Assembly (NCBI GenBank): GCA_910578835.1
Contig: CAJTSK010000005.1
Location: 39,055 to 103,054 of the forward strand
DNA from: an uncultured Muribaculum sp.
GTDB lineage: Bacteria > Bacteroidota > Bacteroidia > Bacteroidales > Muribaculaceae
Reading direction: 5' to 3'
Length of the DNA: 64,000 bases
A program made the translations under genes and the position numbers. Positions within the stretch are counted from its first letter, which is position 1, and each line of letters opens with the position of its first letter. Positions 34,160 to 42,759 of the stretch are shown here, piece after piece. The notes beneath the pieces were generated by a model, which had not been told where the DNA came from, did not search any database, and saw only the letters and a list, made by a program, of their open reading frames with translations.

Positions 34160-36246
34160 ACAGGCTGCGCAGTCTTGACATTAAATTTTTACGCGGCATA
34201 GGTCCTAAACGTGCCGAACTGCTCAAAAAGCAGCTCGGCATATCATCTTATCGCGACCTTCTCTACCATTTCCCCCACCGCTATGTAGACCGCTCGGCTT
34301 TCTACAAAATATCGCAATTTGAAGGCGACATGCCGACAGTGCAGGTAAAAGGACGCTTCCTGGCGATGGCTCTCCACGGCGAAGGTGCAAAGACACGCCT
34401 TGTGGGAGTGTTTACCGACGGCACCACAACCATGGAAGTGGTATGGTTCAGAAAAGTGAAACAGATAAGAGAGAGCTACCATATAGGCAATGAGTATATA
34501 CTCTTCGGAAAGCCGGAGAGCTTTAACGGGAAATGGAGCATGGTGCATCCTGAAGTCGACCTTCCTGAATCGGCAGGCGCAGCCCAGGGACTACGAGGAA
34601 TATACCCTCTCACCGACACACTCCGCAACCAGGGGATAGCAACCCGGCAGATTTTCACCTGGATACAGACCGCACTCGGCGCCGCGCCCTATATAGCAGA
34701 GACACTCCCCGACCATATTATCAGACAACTTAGGCTCATGCCGCTCCGCGAGGCGCTGGTCAACATCCACAACCCGAAATCAATCGAGGCACTAAACGCG
34801 GCAAAGCTGCGACTGAAATTTGAAGAGTTGTTTTATCTTCAACTCAACATACAGCGCTATTCGCTCCAACGCAACATGGCGCTTGCAGGATTCCGCTTCT
34901 CGCGCATAGGCGACTATTTTAACCGCTTCTATTTCGAGCAACTGCCATTTGAGCTGACCGGCGCACAGAAACGCGTGATAAAGGAGATACGCGCCGACAT
35001 AGCTACCGGACGCCAGATGAACCGCCTGCTTCAAGGCGACGTAGGCAGCGGAAAGACTCTTGTAGCACTCCTCTGTATGCTTATCGCGCTTGACAACGAC
35101 ACGCAGGCGTGCATGATGGCGCCGACCGAAATTCTTGCCACCCAGCATTTCGAGACGCTGTATAAACTTGCCTCCCCACTGGGCATCAACATAAAACTGC
35201 TCACCGGCTCCACCGGAAAGGCTGAACGCGACACAATACACCGACAGCTGCGCGACGGCTCGCTACATATATTGATAGGCACCCACGCCGTAATCGAAGA
35301 CAGTGTGCAGTTTCACAACCTCGGATTTGTAGTAATTGACGAGCAACACCGTTTCGGCGTAGCCCAGCGGGCAAGGCTGTGGGCAAAAAACCGTATCGCC
35401 CCACATGTGCTCGTGATGACGGCGACCCCTATTCCACGTACCCTCGCCATGACAATATACGGCGACCTCAGCGTGTCGGTAATCGACGAACTTCCGCCGG
35501 GCAGAAAGCCGGTCACGACCCTGCTGCGCTACGATGACAACCGCATGAAAGTGTATCAGGCTATCGGACGCCAGCTGAAAGAAGGCAGGCAGGCTTACAT
35601 AGTGTATCCGCTCATAAAGGAGAATGAGAAACTTGACCTGCGATGTCTTGAGGAAGGCTATGAACTCATCAGGGAAACATTTCCGCAATACAAGGTATGT
35701 TATGTCCACGGCAAGATGAAGCCGGCGGAAAAAGACTATCAGATGACACTCTTTGCGAGCGGACAAGCGCAGATACTTGTAGCTACGACCGTCATTGAAG
35801 TGGGCGTGAATGTGCCAAACGCATCAGTGATGCTGATTGAAAACGCCGAGCGGTTTGGCCTTTCCCAACTTCATCAGCTGCGCGGACGTGTCGGACGTGG
35901 AGCCGACCAAAGCTACTGCATACTTATGACTCACCACAAAATAGCCAAGGATACACGCAAACGCCTCGAAATAATGACATCGACCACCGACGGTTTTGTC
36001 ATAGCTGAAGCCGACCTGAAAATGAGAGGTCCCGGCGACATCGAGGGTACGATGCAAAGCGGCATGCCTCTTGAACTGCATATAGCCAATCTCGCCACCG
36101 ACGGACAGATTGTGCAGCTCGCACGCGACACAGCCATTGCCGTGCTTGACCGCGACCCGAATCTCAGCAGCAGCGAAAACGCTATATTACGTAACGAGCT
36201 TGCCCAGGCAAGCAACAATATCGTGGATTGGTCACGCATAAGTTAA
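34156..36246 (+). CDS. recG: ATP-dependent DNA helicase RecG
   Basis: A 696-residue superfamily 2 helicase that remodels stalled forks and branched DNA. The N-terminal wedge/OB domain (FLRGIGPKRAELLKKQLG, then TVQVKGRFLAM) is followed by Walker A GDVGSGKT near 294-301. The DEQH box (VVIDEQHRFGV) and helicase motifs TATPIPRTLAM and QLRGRVGRG follow. The length is typical. It overlaps ispD by 4 bp, so it is translationally coupled. Confidence 0.97.
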   Translation: MNRLRSLDIKFLRGIGPKRAELLKKQLGISSYRDLLYHFPHRYVDRSAFYKISQFEGDMPTVQVKGRFLAMALHGEGAKTRLVGVFTDGTTTMEVVWFRKVKQIRESYHIGNEYILFGKPESFNGKWSMVHPEVDLPESAGAAQGLRGIYPLTDTLRNQGIATRQIFTWIQTALGAAPYIAETLPDHIIRQLRLMPLREALVNIHNPKSIEALNAAKLRLKFEELFYLQLNIQRYSLQRNMALAGFRFSRIGDYFNRFYFEQLPFELTGAQKRVIKEIRADIATGRQMNRLLQGDVGSGKTLVALLCMLIALDNDTQACMMAPTEILATQHFETLYKLASPLGINIKLLTGSTGKAERDTIHRQLRDGSLHILIGTHAVIEDSVQFHNLGFVVIDEQHRFGVAQRARLWAKNRIAPHVLVMTATPIPRTLAMTIYGDLSVSVIDELPPGRKPVTTLLRYDDNRMKVYQAIGRQLKEGRQAYIVYPLIKENEKLDLRCLEEGYELIRETFPQYKVCYVHGKMKPAEKDYQMTLFASGQAQILVATTVIEVGVNVPNASVMLIENAERFGLSQLHQLRGRVGRGADQSYCILMTHHKIAKDTRKRLEIMTSTTDGFVIAEADLKMRGPGDIEGTMQSGMPLELHIANLATDGQIVQLARDTAIAVLDRDPNLSSSENAILRNELAQASNNIVDWSRIS

Positions 36247-36444
36247 TCAGCATATTACAACATATTTTAACAATCACAAAGGTGATAAAACACGAGGAAA
36301 CACACTGAAGTTTGAAAACATGTTGTAAAACATAGTTTACATATCTTATTGATTCTCTGATTGTTACTCGGCAATTTCATTTTTAGCTGACATTTTTTAC
36401 ACTTTTTATCTTGACAGATTATTCATATCAAGCGGAAAATTTCT

Positions 36445-36452
36445 TATATTTG
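36445..36452 (+). promoter_or_regulatory. -7 box of ndk
   Basis: TATATTTG, 40 nt before the ndk ATG. It lies in a 246-bp AT-rich gap after recG that otherwise shows no gene. Confidence 0.5.
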
Positions 36453-36492
36453 AAGTATTGACGTAAGAAAAGGTTAAAATAACAAAACTGAC

Positions 36493-36954
36493 ATGGAGCA
36501 AACTTTAGTAATACTCAAGCCCTCTGCCATACATCGTGGTCTGACAGGAAAGATTATCGATCGCTTCCAGAGCAAAGGATTGGTCATCACCGGTCTAAAA
36601 ATGATGCAGCTTGACGAGACCATACTCCGAGAGCATTATGCCCACTTGGTAGAGAAGCCTTTTTTCCCCTTCATTCTCAACTCAATGATTGCTACCCCGG
36701 TCATTGTGATGTGTCTTGAGGGAAAAGATGCTGTGGAAGTAGTAAGACTGATGACCGGCGCCACCAACGGGCGCAAAGCTCTCCCCGGAACAATAAGGGG
36801 CGACTTCTCCATGAGCGGACAAGAAAACATAGTACACGCATCTGACAGCGTGGAAAATGCAAAAATCGAGCTTGCCCGTTTCTTCAAACCGGAAGAAATC
36901 TTTAATTACGTACCTTCTGATTTAAATTTCTATTATTCGCCTGACGAAAACTAA
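36493..36954 (+). CDS. ndk: Nucleoside-diphosphate kinase
   Basis: A 153-residue enzyme that transfers gamma-phosphate between nucleoside di- and triphosphates. The phospho-histidine is H115 in NIVHASDS, a variant of the usual NxxHGSDS with Ala for Gly. The N-terminal EQTLVILKPSAIHRGLTGKI and the TNGRKALPGTIRGDF segment match the family. There is a short Bacteroidetes-type C-terminal extension (PEEIFNYVPSDLNFY). The M23 peptidase gene follows after 20 bp. Confidence 0.96.
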   Translation: MEQTLVILKPSAIHRGLTGKIIDRFQSKGLVITGLKMMQLDETILREHYAHLVEKPFFPFILNSMIATPVIVMCLEGKDAVEVVRLMTGATNGRKALPGTIRGDFSMSGQENIVHASDSVENAKIELARFFKPEEIFNYVPSDLNFYYSPDEN

Positions 36955-36974
36955 TTGAATAAACAACAGTTCCG

Positions 36975-37919
36975 ATGCAATTTAATATCAAAAGAATAAC
37001 AACCGCAACAGTAATAACATTAGCAACCGCATTCGCGATTTCGGCGCAGACCAACTTCAACCGCCGTCCCGCACAGCATAACGCAGAACATCAAGACCTG
37101 TTGGCATACCAGACCAACATCGATGAACAAATCAAGCTCAAGGAGACGCTTGATTACATGGACAATATCTTCAACGAAGAGGAAGAGCCAGAGATGGATA
37201 TCTACACCGAAGGCTGGGACAGCGGAACGGTGAACCCCTATAACAGCTCAGATGTACCTGAGACAAAGGTAATTGATGTAAGCAACTATGCGATGCCCAC
37301 TTCAGGATACGTCACTTCGCCCTACGGCTATCGTCCGAGATTCCGCCGCATGCACAAAGGTATCGACCTTAAAGTGCAGATAGGCGATACGATTCGCGCA
37401 GCATTTGACGGCAAGGTCAGACTTACCAAATTTGAACGCAGAGGCTATGGATATTATGTAATTGTACGCCACGAAAACGGATTGGAAACCGTATATGGTC
37501 ACCTCTCCAAGTTTCTCGTAAAGCCCGATGAATATGTAAAAGCAGGCGACCCGATTGCACTCGGAGGCAACACCGGTCGTTCAACCGGTCCTCACCTCCA
37601 CTTTGAGACCCGCTACATGGGATATGCTATTAATCCTGCAGCCATATTTGACTTCGAAAACCAGACAACCCATACCGACGAGTTTACTTTCAACAAGAGC
37701 ACATATCAGAACTCCCGTAATTACGCTCCCAAGAAGTCAACAAAAGCCCTTGCTTCATCAAAGAAGAGCGGCAAGGCGTCTACTGTCAGAATCAAGAAAG
37801 GTGACACCCTTTCAAAAATAGCAAAAGCTAACGGCACTACCGTCGACAAGCTTTGCAAACTTAACGGAATAAGCCGCACAACGGTGCTTACAGCCGGTAA
37901 ACCCTTGAAAGTGAAATAA
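36975..37919 (+). CDS. M23 family metallopeptidase with C-terminal LysM
   Basis: A 314-residue exported peptidoglycan hydrolase. A signal peptide (ATVITLATAFAISAQ) and an acidic linker (EEEEPEMD) precede the M23 domain at about 105-225. The zinc ligands are H127 and D131 (HKGID) and H209 (GPHLHF). A Ser/Lys-rich linker leads to one LysM motif (VRIKKGDTLSKIAKANGTTVDKLCKLNGI) at about 269-313 that binds glycan. All catalytic residues are present, so it is probably an active endopeptidase in cell-wall remodelling rather than a NlpD/EnvC-like activator. Confidence 0.93.
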   Translation: MQFNIKRITTATVITLATAFAISAQTNFNRRPAQHNAEHQDLLAYQTNIDEQIKLKETLDYMDNIFNEEEEPEMDIYTEGWDSGTVNPYNSSDVPETKVIDVSNYAMPTSGYVTSPYGYRPRFRRMHKGIDLKVQIGDTIRAAFDGKVRLTKFERRGYGYYVIVRHENGLETVYGHLSKFLVKPDEYVKAGDPIALGGNTGRSTGPHLHFETRYMGYAINPAAIFDFENQTTHTDEFTFNKSTYQNSRNYAPKKSTKALASSKKSGKASTVRIKKGDTLSKIAKANGTTVDKLCKLNGISRTTVLTAGKPLKVK

Positions 37920-37960
37920 AACAATACGCTTCAATACATTCTTCTCAATAGAGTTTATAC

Positions 37961-37990
37961 AAAAGGTCATCGCGGTGCGATGACCTTTTT
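37961..37990 (+). terminator. Terminator after the M23 peptidase gene
   Basis: AAAA, stem GGTCATCGC (37965-37973), loop GGT, GCGATGACC (37977-37985), then TTTTT. Confidence 0.85.
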
Positions 37991-38020
37991 CTTTATCATC
38001 TACATTTCACAGAAGTGACT

Positions 38021-38068
38021 GTTGATAACGGTGTTAATAATTTTGTTGATAACTCTGTTGATAACTGT
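38021..38068 (+). repeat. Four tandem 12-bp units resembling DnaA boxes
   Basis: Units start at 38021, 38033, 38045 and 38057. Three begin GTTGATAAC and one GTTAATAAT. On the minus strand the first, third and fourth read TTATCAACA, one mismatch from the DnaA box TTATCCACA. The array ends 25 bp before the -33 element of the next gene. The repeat is plain in the sequence; DnaA binding is inference. Confidence 0.6.
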
Positions 38069-38092
38069 TGAGGAAATAAAGCCAATTTACAT

Positions 38093-38123
38093 TTTGAAAT
38101 CTGACAACAACTCCGTAACTTTG
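38093..38123 (+). promoter_or_regulatory. Promoter of the HU-CCDC81 gene, near-leaderless
   Basis: TTTG at 38093-38096, a 19-nt spacer, and TAACTTTG at 38116-38123. The GTG start follows at 38128. Confidence 0.65.
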
Positions 38124-38127
38124 TGTT

Positions 38128-39114
38128 GTGAATCTCTTAATTCGTCATATTGAATACTTGATGTTACGGCACGATTGTGTGGTAATACCGGGTCTTGGTG
38201 CGCTTATCGCGCACTATCGCCCCGCATACATCGACAAGGAGCTTGGCTGTATGTTCCCGCCATCGCGACTCCTGGGATTCAACCCCGAAATCATTCACAA
38301 TGACGGACTGCTGACTTCATCCATTGCCCGCGGCATGGAAACTACTTTTGAAAATGCATCGGCAATTTTATCAAAAGAGGTGTCAGCCCTCAAGTTGCAG
38401 CTTGACAACTCCGGCGAGTATGCACTCGGTCGTCTTGGGCTGCTGAGCCGCCGTGATAACGGTCCGATATTATTTGAGCCATTCACCAATACTTCGGTCA
38501 CCCCAAGATACGCAGGATTGCAGGCTGTGGCAATGGCACCTATCTCGGAAATTGTAAAGACAGAGGCAGAGGCGGAAACAACAACGTCAACCAAACGGAA
38601 ACAGCTTCCTCTCCACAAGCGCGCCATAAATGTAGCCGCTTCAATAGCCCTTCTTATTTGCATCGGAGTCACTTTGACAACACCGATTATCGAAAACCGT
38701 ACAGCACTCGCAGCCTTGGGTAGCAGCATCTCGGTATCACAGCCTGAAACAGAGGCTACATTCAAGCCCGTCGCACAGCCCGACATCGACCTGCGCATAG
38801 CCCTCCCCTCCAAAGAGGAACCGCAGGTGAAGGAAGAGCCGGCGGAACTGCTGCCGACAGCCCCTGCGACAATATCGCTGCACCTTGACCCTGCTGACCG
38901 TTACTATCTTATCGTCGCCTCACTTCCGACGCGTGAAAAAGCTGAGGAATATGTCGCCGCGCAATCTCATGGCGACAAGCTTGCAATCACTGAAGCTGAT
39001 GGCAGATACCGCGTCTACGTAGCTACCGGCAACACTATTGACATGGCCCGCCTGCCGATAACAATCGACAAGTACGCTCTCCGATATCCGAATGCATGGG
39101 TATGCCGTCGATAA
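38128..39114 (+). CDS. HU-CCDC81 / SPOR domain membrane protein
   Basis: A 328-residue protein starting with GTG. The N-terminal HU-like CCDC81 repeat (NLLIRHIEYLMLRHDCVVIPGLGALIAHY) occupies about 1-130. A transmembrane helix follows near 168-190 (INVAASIALLICIGVTL), then a Pro/Glu-rich periplasmic linker, and a C-terminal SPOR domain (RYYLIVASLPTREKAEEYV) that binds denuded septal glycans. The layout suggests a link between a cytosolic scaffold and the division site. An ATG at residue 12 would destroy the conserved HIEYL start, so GTG is preferred. Confidence 0.88.
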   Translation: MNLLIRHIEYLMLRHDCVVIPGLGALIAHYRPAYIDKELGCMFPPSRLLGFNPEIIHNDGLLTSSIARGMETTFENASAILSKEVSALKLQLDNSGEYALGRLGLLSRRDNGPILFEPFTNTSVTPRYAGLQAVAMAPISEIVKTEAEAETTTSTKRKQLPLHKRAINVAASIALLICIGVTLTTPIIENRTALAALGSSISVSQPETEATFKPVAQPDIDLRIALPSKEEPQVKEEPAELLPTAPATISLHLDPADRYYLIVASLPTREKAEEYVAAQSHGDKLAITEADGRYRVYVATGNTIDMARLPITIDKYALRYPNAWVCRR

Positions 39115-39160
39115 AAGAGATTTTTCCCTCTAAAATATTCATACATAGCACCTATACACT

Positions 39161-39697
39161 ATGAGCGATTTTCACAACCTTATAGTCAATCGACGGAGCA
39201 TACGTCGATATACTCAAGAAGAAATTTCCCCCGAAGATGTAAAGACAATCCTCGAAGCCGCATTGATGGCACCATCATCAAAAAGCACGCGCCCCTGGCA
39301 GTTTGTAGTAGTCGAGGACTCTGCTGTGCTTGAGGCATTAAGCAAGTGCAAGGAGAGCGGAGCAGGACCGGTTGCCGGATGTGCTCTCGCCATAGTGGTC
39401 GCTGTCGACGTCGAGGCAACCGACCCGTGGATTGAAGACGCCTCTATCGCCGCCACATACATCCAGCTTCAGGCGCAGGACCTCGGACTTGGCAGCTGCT
39501 GGATACAGGTGCGTGGACGATACACGGCAAATGACATGGAGTCGGAGACCTATGTACAGAATCTTCTTGACATGCCCGACACCATACTTCCGGTGTGCAT
39601 CATCACTCTCGGTCACAAGGCTGAAGAGCGTAAACCGCAGGCTACCGACAAGCTTCTTTGGGAAAAAGTGCATATAGGCACATGGAAAGAACGCTGA
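39161..39697 (+). CDS. Nitroreductase family protein, short form
   Basis: A 178-residue FMN oxidoreductase. It opens DFHNLIVNRRSIRRYTQEEIS with the FMN-binding RRSIRRY. ALMAPSSKSTRPWQFVVVED follows near 32-50, and a Gly-rich LQAQDLGLGSCWIQVRGR motif near 107-124. It belongs to the compact nfnB-like group and differs from the 248-residue copy at 21 kb. It overlaps the DUF2520 gene by 16 bp. The substrate is unknown. Confidence 0.9.
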   Translation: MSDFHNLIVNRRSIRRYTQEEISPEDVKTILEAALMAPSSKSTRPWQFVVVEDSAVLEALSKCKESGAGPVAGCALAIVVAVDVEATDPWIEDASIAATYIQLQAQDLGLGSCWIQVRGRYTANDMESETYVQNLLDMPDTILPVCIITLGHKAEERKPQATDKLLWEKVHIGTWKER

Positions 39698-40485
39698 CAG
39701 GCAACGACAGGGAAATCGTGATACTCGGTGCAGGAAATGTGGCTACCCATCTTGCCATAAATCTTGCCCGACACGCCCGTATCTCCCAGATTTACAACCA
39801 CAACATGCAAGGGGCAAAAGCCCTTGCCGCAAAAGTGGGCTCAGAGCCAATCGATGATCTGGGCGCACTTAGCCACACTGCCGGGTTATATATTATCTCC
39901 GTGAAAGACGATGCAGTAGCGGAGATTGCCTCGGCGCTAAAAGGATTTGGTGGATTATGGGCACACACTTCCGGCTCAGTACCGATGAACGCGCTGTCAC
40001 CACTCTCCGATACCTACGGGGTGTTTTATCCGATGCAGACATTTTCTAAGGATGTAGATGTCGACATGAGGGAAGTGCCGCTCTTTATCGAGGGTAACAG
40101 CGCCGACACTACTGAGCGTCTGAAACAATATGCCTCCCTGATTTCTGACAAAGTATATGAGGCTGACAGCGAGCGCCGGGCAAAACTCCACATAGCAGCG
40201 GTATTTGCCTGCAATTTCACCAACCGCCTGTGGGACATCTCGGCACGTCTCCTTAAAGAGCTGGGACTGGAGTTTGACACGATGAAACCACTCGTAGAGG
40301 CTATGCTGACAAAAGCCTGCGATGTCACGCCACATGAAGGGCAGACCGGACCCGCCAGGCGCAAAGACATGAAAATAATCCAAAAACATCTCGATATGCT
40401 TGACGGAGAAGAAAAAGAGCTCTACTCAATCCTTTCGGAAAGCATCATAAAACAATATTATCCCGATGAGCAAGATAAACTATGA
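39682..40485 (+). CDS. Rossmann-like/DUF2520 dehydrogenase-family protein
   Basis: A 267-residue protein starting at ATG 39682; eight more codons upstream are open but begin with TTG. The N-terminal NAD(P)-binding motif IVILGAGNVATHLAINLA is of the F420-dependent NADP oxidoreductase type. The C-terminal all-helical DUF2520 part has HIAAVFACNFTNRLWDIS and TGPARRKD. Relatives resemble ketopantoate and pyrroline-carboxylate reductases, but the reaction is unknown. It overlaps kdsC by 20 bp. The order DUF2520-kdsC-maf is a tight operon. Confidence 0.88.
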   Translation: MERTLTGNDREIVILGAGNVATHLAINLARHARISQIYNHNMQGAKALAAKVGSEPIDDLGALSHTAGLYIISVKDDAVAEIASALKGFGGLWAHTSGSVPMNALSPLSDTYGVFYPMQTFSKDVDVDMREVPLFIEGNSADTTERLKQYASLISDKVYEADSERRAKLHIAAVFACNFTNRLWDISARLLKELGLEFDTMKPLVEAMLTKACDVTPHEGQTGPARRKDMKIIQKHLDMLDGEEKELYSILSESIIKQYYPDEQDKL

Positions 40486-40990
40486 CCTGAGCAAAATACG
40501 TGCAATAGCCTTTGATGTCGACGGCGTTTTATCGCCATCCACCATCCCGCTCGGGGAGTCGGGAGTGCCGTCACGCATGGTTAATATCAAGGATGGATAT
40601 GCCCTTCAGCTTGCAGTAAAACATGGTTACACGATAGCAATCATCACCGGCGCCGATAGTGAAGCCGTCAGGACACGGTTTGCCGGACTTGGCATAAAGG
40701 ATATCTACATGAAAGCGGGAGTAAAGATAACAATACTCAAAGAGTGGATGAAGAGCCACGACCTTCAGCCGGAGGAAGTGGCATTTGTAGGCGATGATAT
40801 CCCCGACTACGAACCGATGTGTCATGTAGGATTGCCGGTTGCCCCCGCTGACGCCGCACCCGAAATCAAAGGCGTCGCAAAATACATTTCGCCCGTCAAT
40901 GGCGGCTATGGAGTGGCACGCGACTTGCTTGAAGAGATAATGAAAACCAAGGGCGACTGGATGTCATCAGCGAAAGCCTTCGGTTGGTAA
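40466..40990 (+). CDS. kdsC: KdsC-type HAD phosphatase (3-deoxy-D-manno-octulosonate 8-phosphate phosphatase)
   Basis: A 174-residue C0-type HAD hydrolase without a cap domain; such proteins form tetramers. The nucleophile motif AFDVDGVL is near residues 14-21, motif II IITGADSEAV near 52, and motif III FVGDDIPDYEPM near 110. KdsC removes the phosphate from Kdo-8-phosphate before it is activated for lipid A core synthesis. It overlaps the upstream gene by 20 bp. Other HAD-III substrates cannot be excluded. Confidence 0.88.
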   Translation: MSKINYDLSKIRAIAFDVDGVLSPSTIPLGESGVPSRMVNIKDGYALQLAVKHGYTIAIITGADSEAVRTRFAGLGIKDIYMKAGVKITILKEWMKSHDLQPEEVAFVGDDIPDYEPMCHVGLPVAPADAAPEIKGVAKYISPVNGGYGVARDLLEEIMKTKGDWMSSAKAFGW

Positions 40991-41011
40991 CAAAATAAAT
41001 TTTTCCCGACT

Positions 41012-41608
41012 ATGAAACAGATGCCTCTCAGCAACCTTGCCGGTAAACGCATACTCCTTGCAAGTCATTCACCCCGCCGCCGGGAACTCATCGCAATGCT
41101 CGGTCTCGACTTCTCCATAGCCGAACCGATAGAGGTCGATGAAAGTTATCCGGCTGATATGCCGGCTGATACCGTAGCTGAATATATTTCGAGAAAAAAA
41201 GCTGAAGCATATGCCGCGACTTTGACAGCCGACACGATACTCATAACCGCCGATACAATAGTACTTGTCGACGGTGAGATACTTGGCAAGCCCCACTCGG
41301 AAGCCTCCGCAAAAGAGATGCTCCGAAAGCTTTCAGGCAAAAGCCACAAGGTAATTACAGGCGTCACACTGTCGACAGTTGACGCGATACAATCATTCTC
41401 GGCAGTCACGACAGTAAATTTCGATAACCTTTCCGATAAAGAAATCGAATACTATATCGAAAACTACCATCCATTTGACAAAGCGGGAGCCTACGGCATC
41501 CAGGAATGGATAGGCGCGGCAGGCATAAAAGGCATCGAGGGCAGCTATTACAACGTAATGGGACTGCCGGTGCATCAGCTTTACAAATTCCTGTCGACAA
41601 TATCCTGA
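41012..41608 (+). CDS. Maf family nucleoside triphosphate pyrophosphatase
   Basis: A 198-residue Maf/YhdE-like house-cleaning enzyme that hydrolyses dTTP/UTP and modified nucleotides. The signature LLASHSPRRRELIAMLG is near residues 16-32. The conserved ISRKKAEAYA and ADTIVLVDGEILGKPHSE motifs are near 60 and 83, and KAGAYGIQEWIG near 160. It is the last gene of the plus-strand run that began at 38128. Its 3' end overlaps the convergent ATP-grasp gene by 28 bp. Confidence 0.92.
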   Translation: MKQMPLSNLAGKRILLASHSPRRRELIAMLGLDFSIAEPIEVDESYPADMPADTVAEYISRKKAEAYAATLTADTILITADTIVLVDGEILGKPHSEASAKEMLRKLSGKSHKVITGVTLSTVDAIQSFSAVTTVNFDNLSDKEIEYYIENYHPFDKAGAYGIQEWIGAAGIKGIEGSYYNVMGLPVHQLYKFLSTIS

Positions 41609-42711
41609 CAGCCAACCTCCATCACAAAATTAAAACCGGAGTCGGAGGGAGGCGTAAGGTACACGCTGCCACTCTTAAGTCGGCATTCGTCAATCACCGC
41701 GCCGGCTGTAGCCTCCGGTAATCCGTGCATGACGCGGAACACCCCTGTCACACCCGGCGACACATAACGGGAAGTGAGGATATGTGCTACACCACCCATT
41801 GTCATGCGCAGATTCACCTCCACACACGGAGCTATCATCCCGTCGGCGGCAATAAGCATATCGACACCAAAATATCCATTGTAAACATCGCCAAGAAGTC
41901 CGGCAAGAATCGAAGGGAGTACACCACGGATTGCATGCAACTTGTCGCGCGAGGCACCGGCAGAAACAAGCATATCTTCAATAAGGTCATCGCCGGCAAG
42001 AATATTTCCACCATACGCATCACCTGCAGAATTGAAAAACAGCGAATATCCCACCCACTCTACCTGACCATCTCGGGCGCGGAACAGCATCGCGAAATCA
42101 CGTTTTTTATCAAGCGACTCCTCCACCAACACGCTTCCTTGTCGACGCAATATGCCATTAACACGCGCTTTGACTCGCTCATCAAGTTTCCTGACCTCAA
42201 ACACACCCCTCCCGCTACTCGACCAGGGCGCCTTAACATAGACCGGAGCATCACCGACAATCGCAGCGAGGGAATCTATATCTGTCACCTCGACAGGGAC
42301 ACGCGGGATAGCAAAAGGGAGTTCCTCACGCAACCGGTTCATCACCTCGACAGAAATGCGGCGATGACTCAGCATTGCGATACGCTCTATCCTGTCATCG
42401 CCAATCACCGAGGCTCCGGCATCGGTCAGGCACCGAGCCGAATCAAACGACCATCCCCATGGAGAGCCGGCATACTCCGGGGCATCCACACTCCCGACAG
42501 GCTGCGCACACAAGCCGAAAGCATCACATACCGAGCGGAGCCACACGTAATCACGACATACGCCAAGCACAGCGTCACCCTTATCGGCATACCACATAGG
42601 CAACATCGCGCCGTCAGCACGCAACCGCGAAACTATAGGCGACATTGTAAATCCACGCCTGCCATGTACAAGCGCGATGTCATTTTCGGGATTAAACAGA
42701 TACAATTTCAT
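41581..42711 (-). CDS. ATP-grasp-like protein of unknown substrate
   Basis: A 376-residue protein starting at ATG 42711. The N-terminus MKLYLFNPENDIALVHGR is followed by an ATP-grasp core. VYVKAPWSSSGRGVF (about 170-184) resembles the nucleotide-binding lysine and Gly-rich loop. The C-terminal metal-binding VEVNLRMTMGGVAHIL resembles the E-x-N motif. The family joins a carboxylate to an amine or thiol, but no substrate clue is present. It diverges from the short glycosyltransferase-like gene across about 50 bp with opposed -7-like boxes (TAACTTTA at 42727-42720 for this gene). Confidence 0.78.
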   Translation of the reverse strand: MKLYLFNPENDIALVHGRRGFTMSPIVSRLRADGAMLPMWYADKGDAVLGVCRDYVWLRSVCDAFGLCAQPVGSVDAPEYAGSPWGWSFDSARCLTDAGASVIGDDRIERIAMLSHRRISVEVMNRLREELPFAIPRVPVEVTDIDSLAAIVGDAPVYVKAPWSSSGRGVFEVRKLDERVKARVNGILRRQGSVLVEESLDKKRDFAMLFRARDGQVEWVGYSLFFNSAGDAYGGNILAGDDLIEDMLVSAGASRDKLHAIRGVLPSILAGLLGDVYNGYFGVDMLIAADGMIAPCVEVNLRMTMGGVAHILTSRYVSPGVTGVFRVMHGLPEATAGAVIDECRLKSGSVYLTPPSDSGFNFVMEVGCQDIVDRNL

Positions 42712-42729
42712 TATCACCGTAAAGTTAGC

Positions 42730-42737
42730 TATATTTG
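42730..42737 (+). promoter_or_regulatory. -7 box of the short glycosyltransferase-like gene
   Basis: TATATTTG, 22 nt before the GTG at 42760. It shows that the true gene begins here and not in the long open frame further upstream. Confidence 0.5.
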
Positions 42738-42759
42738 TAAAAACAGTAATTATACCGCA

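Noticed and set aside
36411..36416. TTGACA as a sigma-70 -35 box for ndk
   Set aside because: The spacing to TATATTTG is 28 nt, and this phylum does not use the classical -35/-10 pair.
38021..38068. Chromosomal origin oriC
   Set aside because: The boxes are imperfect, dnaA is not in the window, and gene orientation does not switch here. I keep it as a DnaA-box-like array only.
38021..38068. CRISPR array
   Set aside because: The units are 12 bp, directly adjacent, with no spacers and no cas genes.
41725..42759. Long plus-strand open frame joined to the short glycosyltransferase-like gene
   Set aside because: The stretch is antisense to the ATP-grasp gene and its translation is His/Arg/Thr-rich with no domain. 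A promoter and GTG start mark the true gene at 42760.
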